NCBI RefSeq assembly: GCF_005765165.1
Contig: NZ_VCIW01000032.1
Coordinates: 1 to 58,769 of the forward strand
Length of the DNA stretch: 58,769 nt
Reading direction: 5' to 3'
Origin: Paenibacillus antri
GTDB taxonomy: Bacteria > Bacillota > Bacilli > Paenibacillales > YIM-B00363
Shown: positions 8,614-16,563 of the stretch, piece after piece
How the letters are laid out: each line of letters begins with the position of its first letter
Position numbering within the stretch: the first letter of the stretch is position 1
Translations under genes and position numbers: made by a program
The notes under the pieces: generated by a model
What the model was told of the DNA's origin: nothing
The model's database searches: none
Seen by the model: only the letters and a program-made list of their open reading frames with translations

Positions 8614-8868
8614 TTATTTTGTCACAGGGGTAGGCATTTCTTTTAAGCATTCGTTACAAACAATTTTTCCCTTGAAATAGGTGACGTTGTCGGCGTTGCC
8701 GCAGAAGATGCAAGCGGGCTCGTATTTCTTCAACATAATTCGCTCGCCGTCGACATAAATCTCCAAAGCGTCCTTCTCGCCGATGCCAAGCGTTCGGCGG
8801 AGTTCGATCGGGATCACGACGCGGCCGAGTTCGTCGACCTTGCGAACGATACCTGTAGACTTCATCAT
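8614..8868 (-). CDS. abrB: Transition-state regulator AbrB, with CxxC-type C-terminal domain
   Basis: 84 residues. Residues 1-52 are a near-canonical AbrB swapped-hairpin DNA-binding domain (MKSTGIVRKVDELGRVVIPI, then ELRRTLGIGEKDALEIYVDG). The C-terminal part has two Cys pairs (CIFC and CNEC) around a YFKGKIV strand, suggesting a small zinc-binding module rather than the B. subtilis AbrB tail. ATG at 8868 (or the next codon, 8865) follows GGGAGGAG. AbrB represses post-exponential genes. The promoter region has a TTGACT/TATCAT sigma-A promoter and a perfect Spo0A box downstream of the start site, as expected for Spo0A~P repression. Confidence 0.93.
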   Translation of the reverse strand: MMKSTGIVRKVDELGRVVIPIELRRTLGIGEKDALEIYVDGERIMLKKYEPACIFCGNADNVTYFKGKIVCNECLKEMPTPVTK

Positions 8869-8921
8869 ATGGATAACTCCTCCCAAAATGTAAAATAACA
8901 ATAAATTTATGCTCGCCATAA

Positions 8922-8928
8922 TTCGACA
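8922..8928 (-). promoter_or_regulatory. Spo0A box in the abrB leader
   Basis: TGTCGAA on the minus strand, an exact match to the 0A box, at roughly +12 to +18 of the predicted abrB transcript. B. subtilis Spo0A~P represses abrB from sites downstream of its promoters, so position and gene fit. Confidence 0.7.
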
Positions 8929-8946
8929 TAATTTTTACTAGTTTCT

Positions 8947-8975
8947 ATGATACCAAGCATTCCCATAATAGTCAA
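8947..8975 (-). promoter_or_regulatory. Sigma-A promoter of abrB
   Basis: Minus strand: TTGACT (8975-8970), 17-base spacer, TATCAT (8952-8947). Transcription should start near 8940, giving a leader of about 70 bases that contains the 0A box at 8922-8928. Confidence 0.75.
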
Positions 8976-9065
8976 CGTAGATTGACGCGTTTATAAATTC
9001 CTTATTTTTAAAGGCTTTTCCAATATTCAAGAGGCTACAAATTGGATAAGGATCCGACAGCGGCG

Positions 9066-9140
9066 TTCGACAACGAAATGAAATAAATGTCGAATCGTGT
9101 CGATAAATAGCGAAGAATGGTGGGATCGAACCATGTCGAT
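9066..9140. promoter_or_regulatory. Cluster of Spo0A-box-like sites before the HD protein gene
   Basis: Exact 0A boxes TGTCGAA at 9066-9072 (minus) and 9088-9094 (plus), and 6/7 matches TGTCGAT at 9098-9104 and 9134-9140, the last overlapping the start codon of the HD gene. Ten-base spacing between the two middle sites places them on the same helix face. Regulation of the HD gene by Spo0A is inferred only. Confidence 0.45.
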
Positions 9141-10416
9141 ATGGCCCGAAGAAAAGGTGTTTAAGGATCCGGTTCATAAGTATATTTATGTACAGGAACC
9201 CGTGATTTGGGATTTAATCAACACGCGCGAATTTCAACGGCTGCGCCGCATTCGACAACTAGGCACTTCGTACTTGACGTTCCATGGCGCGGAGCACAGC
9301 CGCTTCTCCCATTCGCTCGGCGTATACGAGATCGCCCGCAAGATCATCAGTCAATTCGAGCGCAACCGGTTCGAGGATTGGCCCGGCGAGGAGCGCTTGT
9401 TGTGCTTGTGCGCGGCGCTGCTGCACGACATCGGCCACGGCCCGTTCTCGCACTCGATCGAGACGGTGTTCGGCGAGCATCACGAGTCGTGGTCGTGCCG
9501 CATCATTCAGGGCGACACCGAGGTGAACCGAGTGCTGCGCGGCGTCGATCCGACGTTCCCGGACCGCGTCGCGGCCGTCATCTGCAAGACGTATCCGCGG
9601 GAGATCGTCGTGTCGCTCGTGTCCAGCCAGCTGGACGCCGACCGGATGGATTACTTGCTGCGGGACGCGTACTGCACGGGCGTCAATTACGGCATGTTCG
9701 ACCTCGAACGGATCCTGCGGGTCATTCGACCGTATCGCGGTCAAATCGTCGTGAAAGAGAGCGGCATGCATGCGGTCGAGGACTATTTGACGTCCCGTTA
9801 CCAGATGTATTGGCAGGTGTACTTCCATCCGGTGACGCGGAGCTCGGAGATCGTGCTGCGGAATATTTTCGCACGAGCGAAATCATTATACGAAAGCGGT
9901 CACGCGTTCCTCTTCATGCCCGAGTCGCTCCGCAGGTTGTTCGACGGGACGCTCGACACGGAGCATTATTTGCAGTTGGACGAAGCGCTGGCGCAAGCCG
10001 CCTTCGAGTTGTGGACGAACGACAAGGATCCGATTTTGTCGGATTTATGCCGAAGATTTCTACATAGAAAATTGTTCAAGTACGCCACGCCGTCGAAGCT
10101 CGACGACGCGCTGCTCGATCGGCTGCGGGAATCGATACGCAGGGAAGGGTACGATCCGGAGTATTATATGCAGGTCGATTTTCCGAAAGATTTGTCGTAC
10201 GATGTTTATCGCTCGGGTCGAAACGCGCATCGCAAACCGATTTATTTGTTGAAACGTGACGGCGAGCTGCTCGAAATCAGCGAAGCGTCCGACATCGTTC
10301 GCTCGATCAGCGGCACGACGTCGGGGAAGCACCGAATTTACGTGCCCGAACGGATGTTGGAGCCGGGCAATCCATACGTCACGGCGGAAACCGAGGAATG
10401 GCTGAGAGGAGAATGA
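9133..10416 (+). CDS. HD-domain phosphohydrolase (YwfO-like)
   Basis: 427 residues. The HD superfamily metal ligands are visible: HSRFSHSLGVYEIA (about 55-68), LHDIGHGPFSHSIE (about 98-111), and a downstream QLDADRMDYLLRDAY segment (about 167-181) giving the later Asp. The family hydrolyses phosphate esters or nucleotides, often dNTPs; the substrate is not known here. ATG at 9133 is preferred because the protein then begins MSIWPEEKVFKDPVH as family members do, although the ribosome site is weak; GTG at 9097 is an alternative. It occupies the place where B. subtilis has metS, just upstream of tatD. Confidence 0.85.
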   Translation: MSIWPEEKVFKDPVHKYIYVQEPVIWDLINTREFQRLRRIRQLGTSYLTFHGAEHSRFSHSLGVYEIARKIISQFERNRFEDWPGEERLLCLCAALLHDIGHGPFSHSIETVFGEHHESWSCRIIQGDTEVNRVLRGVDPTFPDRVAAVICKTYPREIVVSLVSSQLDADRMDYLLRDAYCTGVNYGMFDLERILRVIRPYRGQIVVKESGMHAVEDYLTSRYQMYWQVYFHPVTRSSEIVLRNIFARAKSLYESGHAFLFMPESLRRLFDGTLDTEHYLQLDEALAQAAFELWTNDKDPILSDLCRRFLHRKLFKYATPSKLDDALLDRLRESIRREGYDPEYYMQVDFPKDLSYDVYRSGRNAHRKPIYLLKRDGELLEISEASDIVRSISGTTSGKHRIYVPERMLEPGNPYVTAETEEWLRGE

Positions 10417-10420
10417 ACCC

Positions 10421-11206
10421 ATGATTACGGACACGCATACGCATTTAGACCACGCCTCTTTCGAAGGCGAGAGAGAGGCGATCGTTCGTCGCGCGAACGA
10501 AGCGGGAGTGACCCGCATTATCAATATCGGCTGCAACCGGGATTCGATCCCGACGACGCTTGCGCTCGCGGAAACGTTCGATTGCGTCGAAGCGGTCGTG
10601 GGGTGGCATCCCCAAGACGCGATCGATATGACGGCCGAAGATTTGGACTACGTCGAGCATCTGGCGCGTACGCATCCGAAGGTCGTCGCGCTGGGCGAGA
10701 TGGGGCTCGATTATTATTGGGATACGTCGCCGAAGGACGTTCAGCACCGCGTCTTCCGCGAGCAAATCCGGTTGGCACGGAAGCTTGGACTGCCCATCGT
10801 CATCCATAATCGGGACGCGCATGCCGATGTCGTTGCCATATTGCGGGAGGAAAAGGCATACGATGTAGGGGGCGTCATGCACTGTTTTTCAGGCAGCTGG
10901 GAAACGGCGCAGATGTGTTTGGACATGAACTTCTACCTCTCGTTCGGCGGACCGATTACGTTCAAGAACGCGAAACAGCCGAAAGAGGTGCTGGCGAAGG
11001 TGCCGATGGATCGTCTTTTGGTCGAGACCGACGCGCCGTATTTGACCCCTCATCCGTATCGAGGGAAGCGAAATGAGACGGGGTTCGCCCGGCTCGTCGC
11101 GGAGGCGGCGGCGGAGATCAAAGGGCTTTCATTGGAGGATTTCGCGGCGATCACGAGCGCGAATGCGGCATCGTTATTTCGCCCGATTGGAGAAAGGGGG
11201 AGATAA
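10421..11206 (+). CDS. tatD: TatD family metal-dependent hydrolase/DNase (YabD)
   Basis: 261 residues, TIM-barrel metallohydrolase. ITDTHTHLD at the N terminus supplies the HxH metal ligands, ALGEMGLDYYWD the bridging Glu, VIHNRDAH and GGVMHCFSG further His ligands, and LLVETDAPYLTPHPYRGKRN the catalytic Asp region. Family members act as 3'-5' exonucleases or related hydrolases. It follows the HD gene after four bases with a GAGGAG ribosome site, so the two are probably co-transcribed. Confidence 0.93.
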   Translation: MITDTHTHLDHASFEGEREAIVRRANEAGVTRIINIGCNRDSIPTTLALAETFDCVEAVVGWHPQDAIDMTAEDLDYVEHLARTHPKVVALGEMGLDYYWDTSPKDVQHRVFREQIRLARKLGLPIVIHNRDAHADVVAILREEKAYDVGGVMHCFSGSWETAQMCLDMNFYLSFGGPITFKNAKQPKEVLAKVPMDRLLVETDAPYLTPHPYRGKRNETGFARLVAEAAAEIKGLSLEDFAAITSANAASLFRPIGERGR

Positions 11207-11315
11207 AGCGCGAAATTGGCGCAAATTGGTGAAACGCGAAACGGTTATTTCGGATAACCGGCCAGAAATTCCGAATTTCCGTCGATTTTCGCCGATTACG
11301 GGGGATTGACCCCTC
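11207..11315 (+). other. Intergenic stretch after tatD with a small hairpin
   Basis: No gene is seen. CGGTTAT and ATAACCG (about 11239-11260) can form a short hairpin without a T-run, and two imperfect copies of a GAAATTCC-like motif follow. It may be the 3' end of the tatD transcript; no clear terminator is recognised. Confidence 0.35.
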
Positions 11316-11345
11316 TTTACAACGATGGCTTGCTCCCTTTATGAT
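11316..11345 (+). promoter_or_regulatory. Sigma-A promoter of the riboswitch-yabE transcript
   Basis: TTTACA (11316-11321), 18-base spacer, TATGAT (11340-11345), each 5/6 to consensus. It lies just upstream of the riboswitch aptamer. Confidence 0.55.
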
Positions 11346-11384
11346 ACTTATCAGACACCGAATGAAATAAAGATTACAACATAT

Positions 11385-11668
11385 TTCCAGTATCGCTGAG
11401 TTTCCCGATGAGCGACTGCAGAAGCCGCCCATCGCTTGGGGAAACGGGGGAACCGCATCGGACGTATCCGTAAGGTACGTCTAGGGGTGAATTTTCGGAT
11501 ACGCCGTCATTGTACGTACGGCGAACGCCGAGATAGGGCCACTCTCCGGTCCGAATCCGACAGCTAACCTCGTAAGCGTTACGAGAGAGGTAACCGTCCG
11601 TGCTGAACATGCACACTTTTCGCTTCCACGAAAAGCCGCGAACGAGCCTCTTCGTCCCGGCTTTTTTT
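11385..11668 (+). promoter_or_regulatory. Cyclic-di-AMP riboswitch (ydaO/yuaA type) with terminator, upstream of yabE
   Basis: The leader carries the conserved ydaO segments in order: TATCGCTGAG, GGGGGAACCGCATCGG, AGGGGTGAATTTTCGG, GGGCCACTCTCCGG, then CCGAATCCGACAGCTAACC with CTCGTAAGCG and GAGAGAGG. Downstream, AAAAGCCG (11631) pairs with CGGCTTTT (11658) before a T-run to form a terminator. A competing hairpin CTTTTCG/CGAAAAG (11616-11635) overlaps its 5' arm. Riboswitches of this class turn genes off when c-di-AMP is high and often control cell-wall hydrolases, which fits yabE. Confidence 0.92.
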
Positions 11669-11776
11669 CATGGATTCGAACGGTTGCCTCACACTACGAA
11701 TATAGTCGCGTCGATCCTTTGCACCTGAGACAACAACTCACGTACAAGGCGGGACTATGTAAGGAGGACTGTAGCA

Positions 11777-12928
11777 ATGGGGGATATTCCTGTACAAGGA
11801 ACCCATGAGGAAAGTCTGTCCGACATGTCTTACGCATGGCGCTGGGCCCGTGCTCATAAGAAGGTTTTATTGTCGGTCGCCGTAAGCGCGCTTGCGGCGG
11901 TAGGTCTATTCTCCGCGTTGATGTACGGTACGCAGTTCAAACGCGTATCCATCGTCGCGGACGGAAACACGATCGAGGTCGTTACGACGACGGAGACCGT
12001 AGCAGACGTGTTAGAAGAACAAGGGGTAGTCTTAGGAGAGCACGACGAATCGTCGCTGCCGTTGACGTCGAGGCTGAAGCACGGCGCTGCGGTAGAGATC
12101 GATCGGGCGTTCCCGGTCAGCGTTACGGCGGACGGCAAGTCCGTCGAAGTGTATACGACGGGAGCGAACGTGCGGGACGTCTTGAACGAAGCGGGCGTTA
12201 CGCTCGGCGAGCTGGACCGGATCGAACCGGCGCTCGACGAACGGCTGACGGCTTCCGCCGACGTGAAGATCGTACGGGTTCAACGCGTCGTCGAGGAAAC
12301 GGAACACACGTTGCCGTTCGAGACGGTCAAACAAGAGGACAAGTCGCTGCTCAAGGGTAAAGAGAAGGTCGTACAACAAGGCCAAGAGGGCGTGCTTGTT
12401 AAGCAAATCGAGAAGGTGTTCGAGGACGGCGTCCTCGTTTCGGAACAAGTATTGGCTCGAACGGTGGAGCAGGAGAGCCTCGCGAAGATCGTCGCCATCG
12501 GCACGAAGGTGGAGCCGAAGCCCGTGACGAACGCGGTAGCCGTCTTGTCGGCGGAAACCCAAGAAGTGACGCTCGACGGGATGACCTTCGGCGTGAAGGG
12601 CGTGCTAAAGAACGTAACGCTAACGGCGTATTCGGCCGGCCTCGCTTCGACGGGCAAGCAGAAGGGCGACAAGGGTTACGGTATTACCGCCTCGGGCACG
12701 ACGGTGTCGGAAGGCCGTACGATCGCGGTGGACACCAACGTCATTCCGATGGGATGGTGGGTGTATATCGACGGCGTCGGATTCCGGCGCGCGGAGGATA
12801 AGGGCAGCGCGATCAAAGGCAAGAAGATCGACGTGTACTTCGACAGCGAAGCCCATGCGCACAAGTTCGGCACCAAGAAAGGATATACGGTGTACGTGAT
12901 CGGACCGAAGAAGCCGGTCGCGAACTAA
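11777..12928 (+). CDS. yabE: YabE-type cell-wall protein: DUF348, G5 and 3D domains
   Basis: 383 residues. A single membrane anchor/signal segment (VLLSVAVSALAAVGLFSALM) lies at about 30-49. It is followed by two DUF348 repeats (VADGNTIEVVTTTETVADVL and VTADGKSVEVYTTGANVRDVL), a G5 domain around 165-245, and a C-terminal 3D domain (TAYSAG, VDTNVIPMG, RRAEDKGSAIKGKKIDVYF). The 3D domain is the Stationary-phase-survival/lytic transglycosylase-like catalytic module related to MltA and RpfB. It probably remodels peptidoglycan outside the membrane. The start follows TAAGGAGGAC. Expression is controlled by the c-di-AMP riboswitch. Confidence 0.92.
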   Translation: MGDIPVQGTHEESLSDMSYAWRWARAHKKVLLSVAVSALAAVGLFSALMYGTQFKRVSIVADGNTIEVVTTTETVADVLEEQGVVLGEHDESSLPLTSRLKHGAAVEIDRAFPVSVTADGKSVEVYTTGANVRDVLNEAGVTLGELDRIEPALDERLTASADVKIVRVQRVVEETEHTLPFETVKQEDKSLLKGKEKVVQQGQEGVLVKQIEKVFEDGVLVSEQVLARTVEQESLAKIVAIGTKVEPKPVTNAVAVLSAETQEVTLDGMTFGVKGVLKNVTLTAYSAGLASTGKQKGDKGYGITASGTTVSEGRTIAVDTNVIPMGWWVYIDGVGFRRAEDKGSAIKGKKIDVYFDSEAHAHKFGTKKGYTVYVIGPKKPVAN

Positions 12929-12970
12929 GTTCCTTATTTTTTCAATCATGTTCTTTCATTCGGGAGTTAT

Positions 12971-12997
12971 GGGGTCGCTTTTGGCGGCCCTTTTTTC
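12971..12997 (+). terminator. Intrinsic terminator after yabE
   Basis: GGGTCGC pairs with GCGGCCC (one wobble) across a TTTTG loop, followed by six T. Confidence 0.85.
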
Positions 12998-13048
12998 TTT
13001 GTCCGAAGAAGGGTACAATACCAATACATCGTATAAGGAGCGCGGAGC

Positions 13049-13663
13049 ATGATCAAGGAAGTCATCGTGGTCGAGGGGAAGCATGATACGACGGCCGTGA
13101 AGCGGGCGGTCGACGCCGACACGATCGAGACCGGGGGCTCGGCCGTAAACAAGGACGTCCTCGCCCGCATCGCGTTGGCGCAGAAGAAGCGGGGCGTCAT
13201 CATCCTGACGGATCCCGACTACGCGGGCGAGCGTATTCGTTCGATCGTCTCGGGACGGGTACCCGGCTGCAAGCATGCGTTCTTGTCCCAAGACGAGGCG
13301 ACGCTGGGCGACGATATCGGCATCGAGAACGCGAAGCCGGAGTCGATCCGCCACGCGCTGGAGGCGGTGCGCACGGAGGCGGAGGCGCCGGGGACGGACG
13401 TCGCCTGGGCCGACCTGTTCGTCGTCGGGCTCGCCGGGACGGAAGGGTCCGCGCATCGGCGACTGCTCGTCGGGCGGAAGCTGCGCATCGGCTACGCGAA
13501 CGCGAAGACGTTCTTGAAGCGCTGCGCCATGTTCGGCATTCGCCGGACGGAAATCGCGGCCGCGCTCGCCGCATGCGGCTGGCCGGTCGACGAATGGAAC
13601 GAAAGCACGGTAGCGTACGCGGGAACGTATGACGGAGAAGCGGGAAGGGGAGACGCCGAATGA
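13049..13663 (+). CDS. rnmV: Ribonuclease M5
   Basis: 204 residues with a TOPRIM domain: [15 protein letters not shown] near the N terminus (catalytic Glu), ETGGSAV, and [13 protein letters not shown] (DxD). RNase M5 cleaves 5S rRNA precursor in the 50S context to give mature ends. The C-terminal half ([12 protein letters not shown] and later [19 protein letters not shown]) fits the family. It overlaps ksgA by four bases (ATGA); the pair is conserved in Firmicutes and joins two rRNA maturation steps. Confidence 0.94.
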   Translation: MIKEVIVVEGKHDTTAVKRAVDADTIETGGSAVNKDVLARIALAQKKRGVIILTDPDYAGERIRSIVSGRVPGCKHAFLSQDEATLGDDIGIENAKPESIRHALEAVRTEAEAPGTDVAWADLFVVGLAGTEGSAHRRLLVGRKLRIGYANAKTFLKRCAMFGIRRTEIAAALAACGWPVDEWNESTVAYAGTYDGEAGRGDAE

Positions 13664-14577
13664 CCCAATGGACGGAACCGGCGCGGCAGGACAAGGCGGA
13701 AGGCATCGGTTCGCCGCGCAAGACGAAGGAGCTGCTGCAGAAATACGGCTTCTCGTTCAAGAAGAGTTTGGGACAAAATTTCCTCATCGACGGGAACATC
13801 TTGCGCAATATCGCCGACGCCGCCGAGCTCGGACCGACGAAGGGCGCGCTCGAGATCGGTCCCGGCGCCGGGGCGCTGACGGAGAAGCTCGCCGAGCGGA
13901 GCGGGCGCGTCGTCGCGGTCGAGATCGATCAGCGGCTATTGCCGATGCTGGAGGACGCGTTGTCCGATTACCCGAACGTCACCGTCGTGCACGGCGACGT
14001 GCTGAAGGTGGATCTGCAGGCGCTGTTTCGCGAGCAATTCGACGGGCTCGACGGCGTATCGGTCGTGGCGAACCTGCCGTATTACATCACGACGCCGATC
14101 GTCATGAAGCTGCTGGAAGAGCGCCTGCCGGTGGAATCGATCGTCGTCATGATCCAGAAGGAGGTCGCCGACCGGTTCGCCGCGGCGCCGGGCTCGAAGG
14201 ATTACGGCAGCTTATCGGTAGCGGTTCAATACTACGCCGTACCCGAGGTCGTGGCCAAGGTGCCGCATACGGTATTCATTCCGCAGCCGAACGTCGATTC
14301 GGCCGTCGTGAAGCTGAAGATGCGGGCGAAGCCGCCCGTCGACGTAGCGGACGAGGCGTTGTTTTTCGACGTCGTGCAGGCGTCCTTCGTGCAGCGGCGG
14401 AAGACGCTGCTCAACAACTTGCAGCAGCGGTTCTTCGCGAGCGAGGGAGGCAAGGAGGAGTGCCGCGCGTTCCTCGAGGCGTGCGGCATCGCGCCCGAGC
14501 GCCGGGGAGAGACGCTCAGCCTATCCGAGTTCGCGACGATCGCGAACGCGATGCGCGAACGATCGAAGCGAGCGTAA
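13660..14577 (+). CDS. ksgA: 16S rRNA (A1518/A1519-N6,N6)-dimethyltransferase
   Basis: 305 residues. [16 protein letters not shown], the SAM motif [25 protein letters not shown], and the catalytic [11 protein letters not shown] are all present. KsgA dimethylates two adjacent adenosines near the 16S 3' end late in 30S assembly. The N terminus has a ~20-residue extension before the usual [14 protein letters not shown]; the ATG that overlaps the rnmV stop is the likely start. Confidence 0.95.
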   Translation: MTQWTEPARQDKAEGIGSPRKTKELLQKYGFSFKKSLGQNFLIDGNILRNIADAAELGPTKGALEIGPGAGALTEKLAERSGRVVAVEIDQRLLPMLEDALSDYPNVTVVHGDVLKVDLQALFREQFDGLDGVSVVANLPYYITTPIVMKLLEERLPVESIVVMIQKEVADRFAAAPGSKDYGSLSVAVQYYAVPEVVAKVPHTVFIPQPNVDSAVVKLKMRAKPPVDVADEALFFDVVQASFVQRRKTLLNNLQQRFFASEGGKEECRAFLEACGIAPERRGETLSLSEFATIANAMRERSKRA

Positions 14578-14612
14578 GACGTAAACGTACGGAAGCGCGA
14601 CAGGTTCGCGCT

Positions 14613-14641
14613 CACCATTCGCCTATGCCCGCCATACGATA
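14613..14641 (+). promoter_or_regulatory. Sigma-K promoter of yabG
   Basis: CACC (14613-14616), a 16-base spacer and CATACGATA (14633-14641) match the late mother-cell sigma-K consensus (mACm, N16, CATANNNTA). yabG of B. subtilis is sigma-K dependent. Confidence 0.7.
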
Positions 14642-14661
14642 TACGTATGGAGGGATGGAAC

Positions 14662-15474
14662 ATGAAAATTGGCGACTGCGTCGTCCGCAAATCGTACGGG
14701 AAAGACGTCTTGTTTCGCATCCAGGATCTTAAGGATCGACAAGCCGTGTTGAAGGGCGTATCTTACCGCTTGTTGGCGGACGCGCCGCTCGACGATTTGG
14801 AACCGGCGACCGAGCCGATGGAGGAAGACGTCAGGGGGGTATCCCTCTTAAAGCAAAGCCGTTTGCGGATCGCCGGTTTGAAGCGGTCGGCCGAGCCGTA
14901 TTTCGACGTGCCCGGCACGATCCTACATCTGGACGGGGACCGGACGTATCTGAGGAAAAGCATCGCCGTCTATAACGAGCTGCGCATTCCCGCCGAAGGA
15001 TACCATCTGCAGGAGTCCGACATGGCGGAGGCGCTGCGGCAGCTGCTGCCCGCGGTGCAGCCGGACATCGTCGTCATTACGGGGCACGACGCCATTCTGA
15101 AGCATCGATTCGACGGCGATAAGCAAAATATCCGCAATTACAAAAACTCCATGCATTTCGTACAGGCGGTCCGCGTCGCCCGCGCCTACGAGCGGAACCG
15201 CGACGCGATGACGATCATCGCCGGCGCCTGCCAGTCGCACTTCGAAGCGCTGCTCCAAGCGGGCGCGAACTTCGCGAGCTCGCCGTCCCGCATCTTGATC
15301 CATGCGCTCGATCCGGTCTATATCGCGGCGAAGTCGGCGTTCACGCCGGTGAAGGACACCGTGAACATCTACGATGTCATCACGCATACCGTCAGTGGGC
15401 TGAAGGGGCTCGGCGGCATCGAAACCCGCGGCAACTACCGGATGGGATTGCCCCGAATCGGCCCGGAAAATTAA
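14662..15474 (+). CDS. yabG: Sporulation-specific protease YabG
   Basis: 270 residues, YabG family (peptidase U57). It begins MKIGDCVVRKSYGKDVLFRI. Conserved blocks include LHLDGDRTYLRKSI, VVITGHDAILK and NYKNSMHFVQAVRVARAYE, and IIAGACQSHFEALLQAGANFASSPSR, the last holding the likely catalytic Cys and His. YabG trims spore coat proteins during coat maturation in the mother cell. ATG at 14662 is chosen because GGAGGGA lies just upstream; an in-frame ATG at 14647 precedes that site. A sigma-K-type promoter is visible. Confidence 0.93.
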   Translation: MKIGDCVVRKSYGKDVLFRIQDLKDRQAVLKGVSYRLLADAPLDDLEPATEPMEEDVRGVSLLKQSRLRIAGLKRSAEPYFDVPGTILHLDGDRTYLRKSIAVYNELRIPAEGYHLQESDMAEALRQLLPAVQPDIVVITGHDAILKHRFDGDKQNIRNYKNSMHFVQAVRVARAYERNRDAMTIIAGACQSHFEALLQAGANFASSPSRILIHALDPVYIAAKSAFTPVKDTVNIYDVITHTVSGLKGLGGIETRGNYRMGLPRIGPEN

Positions 15475-15493
15475 ATTTTTTTAAAGAGATCCG

Positions 15494-15563
15494 TTGACAA
15501 CGCGCAAAGTCCACTGATATAATATTCGGCCATTTGACACAAGCCCCCCTTTTCGGTTATAAT
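15494..15563 (+). promoter_or_regulatory. Two tandem consensus sigma-A promoters of veg
   Basis: Promoter 1: TTGACA (15494-15499), 18-base spacer, TATAAT (15518-15523). Promoter 2: TTGACA (15534-15539), 18-base spacer, TATAAT (15558-15563). Both hexamer pairs are perfect, and the promoters are offset by exactly 40 bases. Strong veg promoters are well known in B. subtilis. Confidence 0.85.
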
Positions 15564-15590
15564 ACCTAAGGAAAGAGGTGGTGGTTGACA

Positions 15591-15869
15591 ATGGCCAAGA
15601 ATGCGCTGTTGGAAATTAAGAAGAGCCTTGAAGCTCACGTCGGTCAGCAAATTACGCTTCGCGCGAACGGCGGCCGTCGCAAAACGATCGAACGCACCGG
15701 TGTTTTGGAGGAAACCTACCCTTCCGTGTTCATTGTCAAACTGGACCAAGAACAACACGCTTTCAAGAGAGTCTCATACAGCTACGCCGATATTTTGACG
15801 GAGACCGTCGAAGTGACCGTGCGCGGCGACAACGATGGACAAGTTCGAATCGCCCACATTCAAGCCTAA
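15591..15869 (+). CDS. veg: Veg protein (DUF1021)
   Basis: 92 residues starting [20 protein letters not shown], with the conserved [25 protein letters not shown] block and a small SH3-like beta fold expected. In B. subtilis Veg affects biofilm matrix genes and spore outgrowth; the mechanism is not settled. ATG at 15591 follows GAAAGAGGTGG; the in-frame TTG at 15585 is too close to that site. The tandem promoters predict very high expression. Confidence 0.93.
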   Translation: MAKNALLEIKKSLEAHVGQQITLRANGGRRKTIERTGVLEETYPSVFIVKLDQEQHAFKRVSYSYADILTETVEVTVRGDNDGQVRIAHIQA

Positions 15870-15899
15870 ACGACCGCCTAGAACAGCGATTGCTTTTAG

Positions 15900-15941
15900 A
15901 ACGGCAAGGACCGGAACGCTCCGGGGCCTTGCCGTTTTTTC
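15900..15941 (+). terminator. Intrinsic terminator after veg
   Basis: AACGGCAAGG pairs with CCTTGCCGTT, with an inner CCGG/CCGG stem, followed by six T. Confidence 0.9.
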
Positions 15942-15993
15942 GTCTGTAAGGGCTTATACGGGATTTCCGGAAAACGTCCCCTTGCCCGCCTCC

Positions 15994-16023
15994 GCATGCG
16001 GCTCCCCTCCCCGAACCATACTA
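15994..16023 (+). promoter_or_regulatory. Sigma-G promoter of sspF
   Basis: GCATG (15994-15998), 18-base spacer, CATACTA (16017-16023) fit the late forespore sigma-G consensus, 50 bases before the sspF start. The downstream gene encodes a spore protein, as expected. Confidence 0.7.
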
Positions 16024-16072
16024 TCGGTAACCGAACGATATAGGGGCAGTCTAGCCGAAGGAGGTGGAAAAC

Positions 16073-16453
16073 ATGGCGCGCAAAAGAAGGGGAATCATGT
16101 CCGAGGAGCTGAAATACGAACTCGCGAAGGATTTAGGGTTCTATGATACCGTTCAGAAGGAAGGCTGGGGCGGCATCCGGGCTAAGGACGCGGGCAATAT
16201 GGTGAAGCGGGCGCTCCAGATCGCCGAGAAGACGTTGGCGGATCAGGCCCGGGCGCAGACGCAGGGGACGCAGATGCAGCCTCAGCAGCGGATGCCGACG
16301 TCGTCGGTGGTCGCTTCGACGGCGACGATAGGTACGGCGACGGCGACGATGGGGCGTACCGCCGGAATGACGGCGACGATGACGTCGTCGTTCGCCCAGC
16401 CGCGGCAGACGGGCTCGGCGATGCAACCGCAGCCGGGACGGTATCGTCCGTAA
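16073..16453 (+). CDS. sspF: Small acid-soluble spore protein SspF-like, with long Thr/Ala/Gln-rich tail
   Basis: 126 residues. Residues 1-60 are alpha/beta-type [24 protein letters not shown], then [26 protein letters not shown], matching SspF, a spore DNA-binding protein. The rest is unusual: a low-complexity tail rich in Thr, Ala, Met and Gln (for example [20 protein letters not shown]) encoded by imperfect CGGCGACGAT DNA repeats. B. subtilis SspF is about 61 residues and lacks this tail. ATG at 16073 follows AAGGAGG. The position between veg and ispE and the sigma-G promoter support the call. Confidence 0.85.
   Translation: MARKRRGIMSEELKYELAKDLGFYDTVQKEGWGGIRAKDAGNMVKRALQIAEKTLADQARAQTQGTQMQPQQRMPTSSVVASTATIGTATATMGRTAGMTATMTSSFAQPRQTGSAMQPQPGRYRP
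16320..16380 (+). repeat. Short DNA repeats in the sspF tail
   Basis: CGGCGACGAT occurs at 16320-16329, 16341-16350 and 16371-16380, encoding the Thr/Ala-rich tail. The pattern suggests expansion by slippage or short duplication. Confidence 0.65.
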
Positions 16454-16469
16454 CATAGGAACAGCCAAG

Positions 16470-16499
16470 GGAGTCCGAACGCGCGCGGGCTCCTTTTTT
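16470..16499 (+). terminator. Intrinsic terminator after sspF
   Basis: GGAGTCC pairs with GGGCTCC (one wobble) across a GC-rich loop, then six T. Confidence 0.8.
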
Positions 16500-16563
16500 G
16501 CATCCTCGCAATTGTGATACACTAATGGGACGGATGCTGAATGGAAAGGCGGTGACCACCGAG

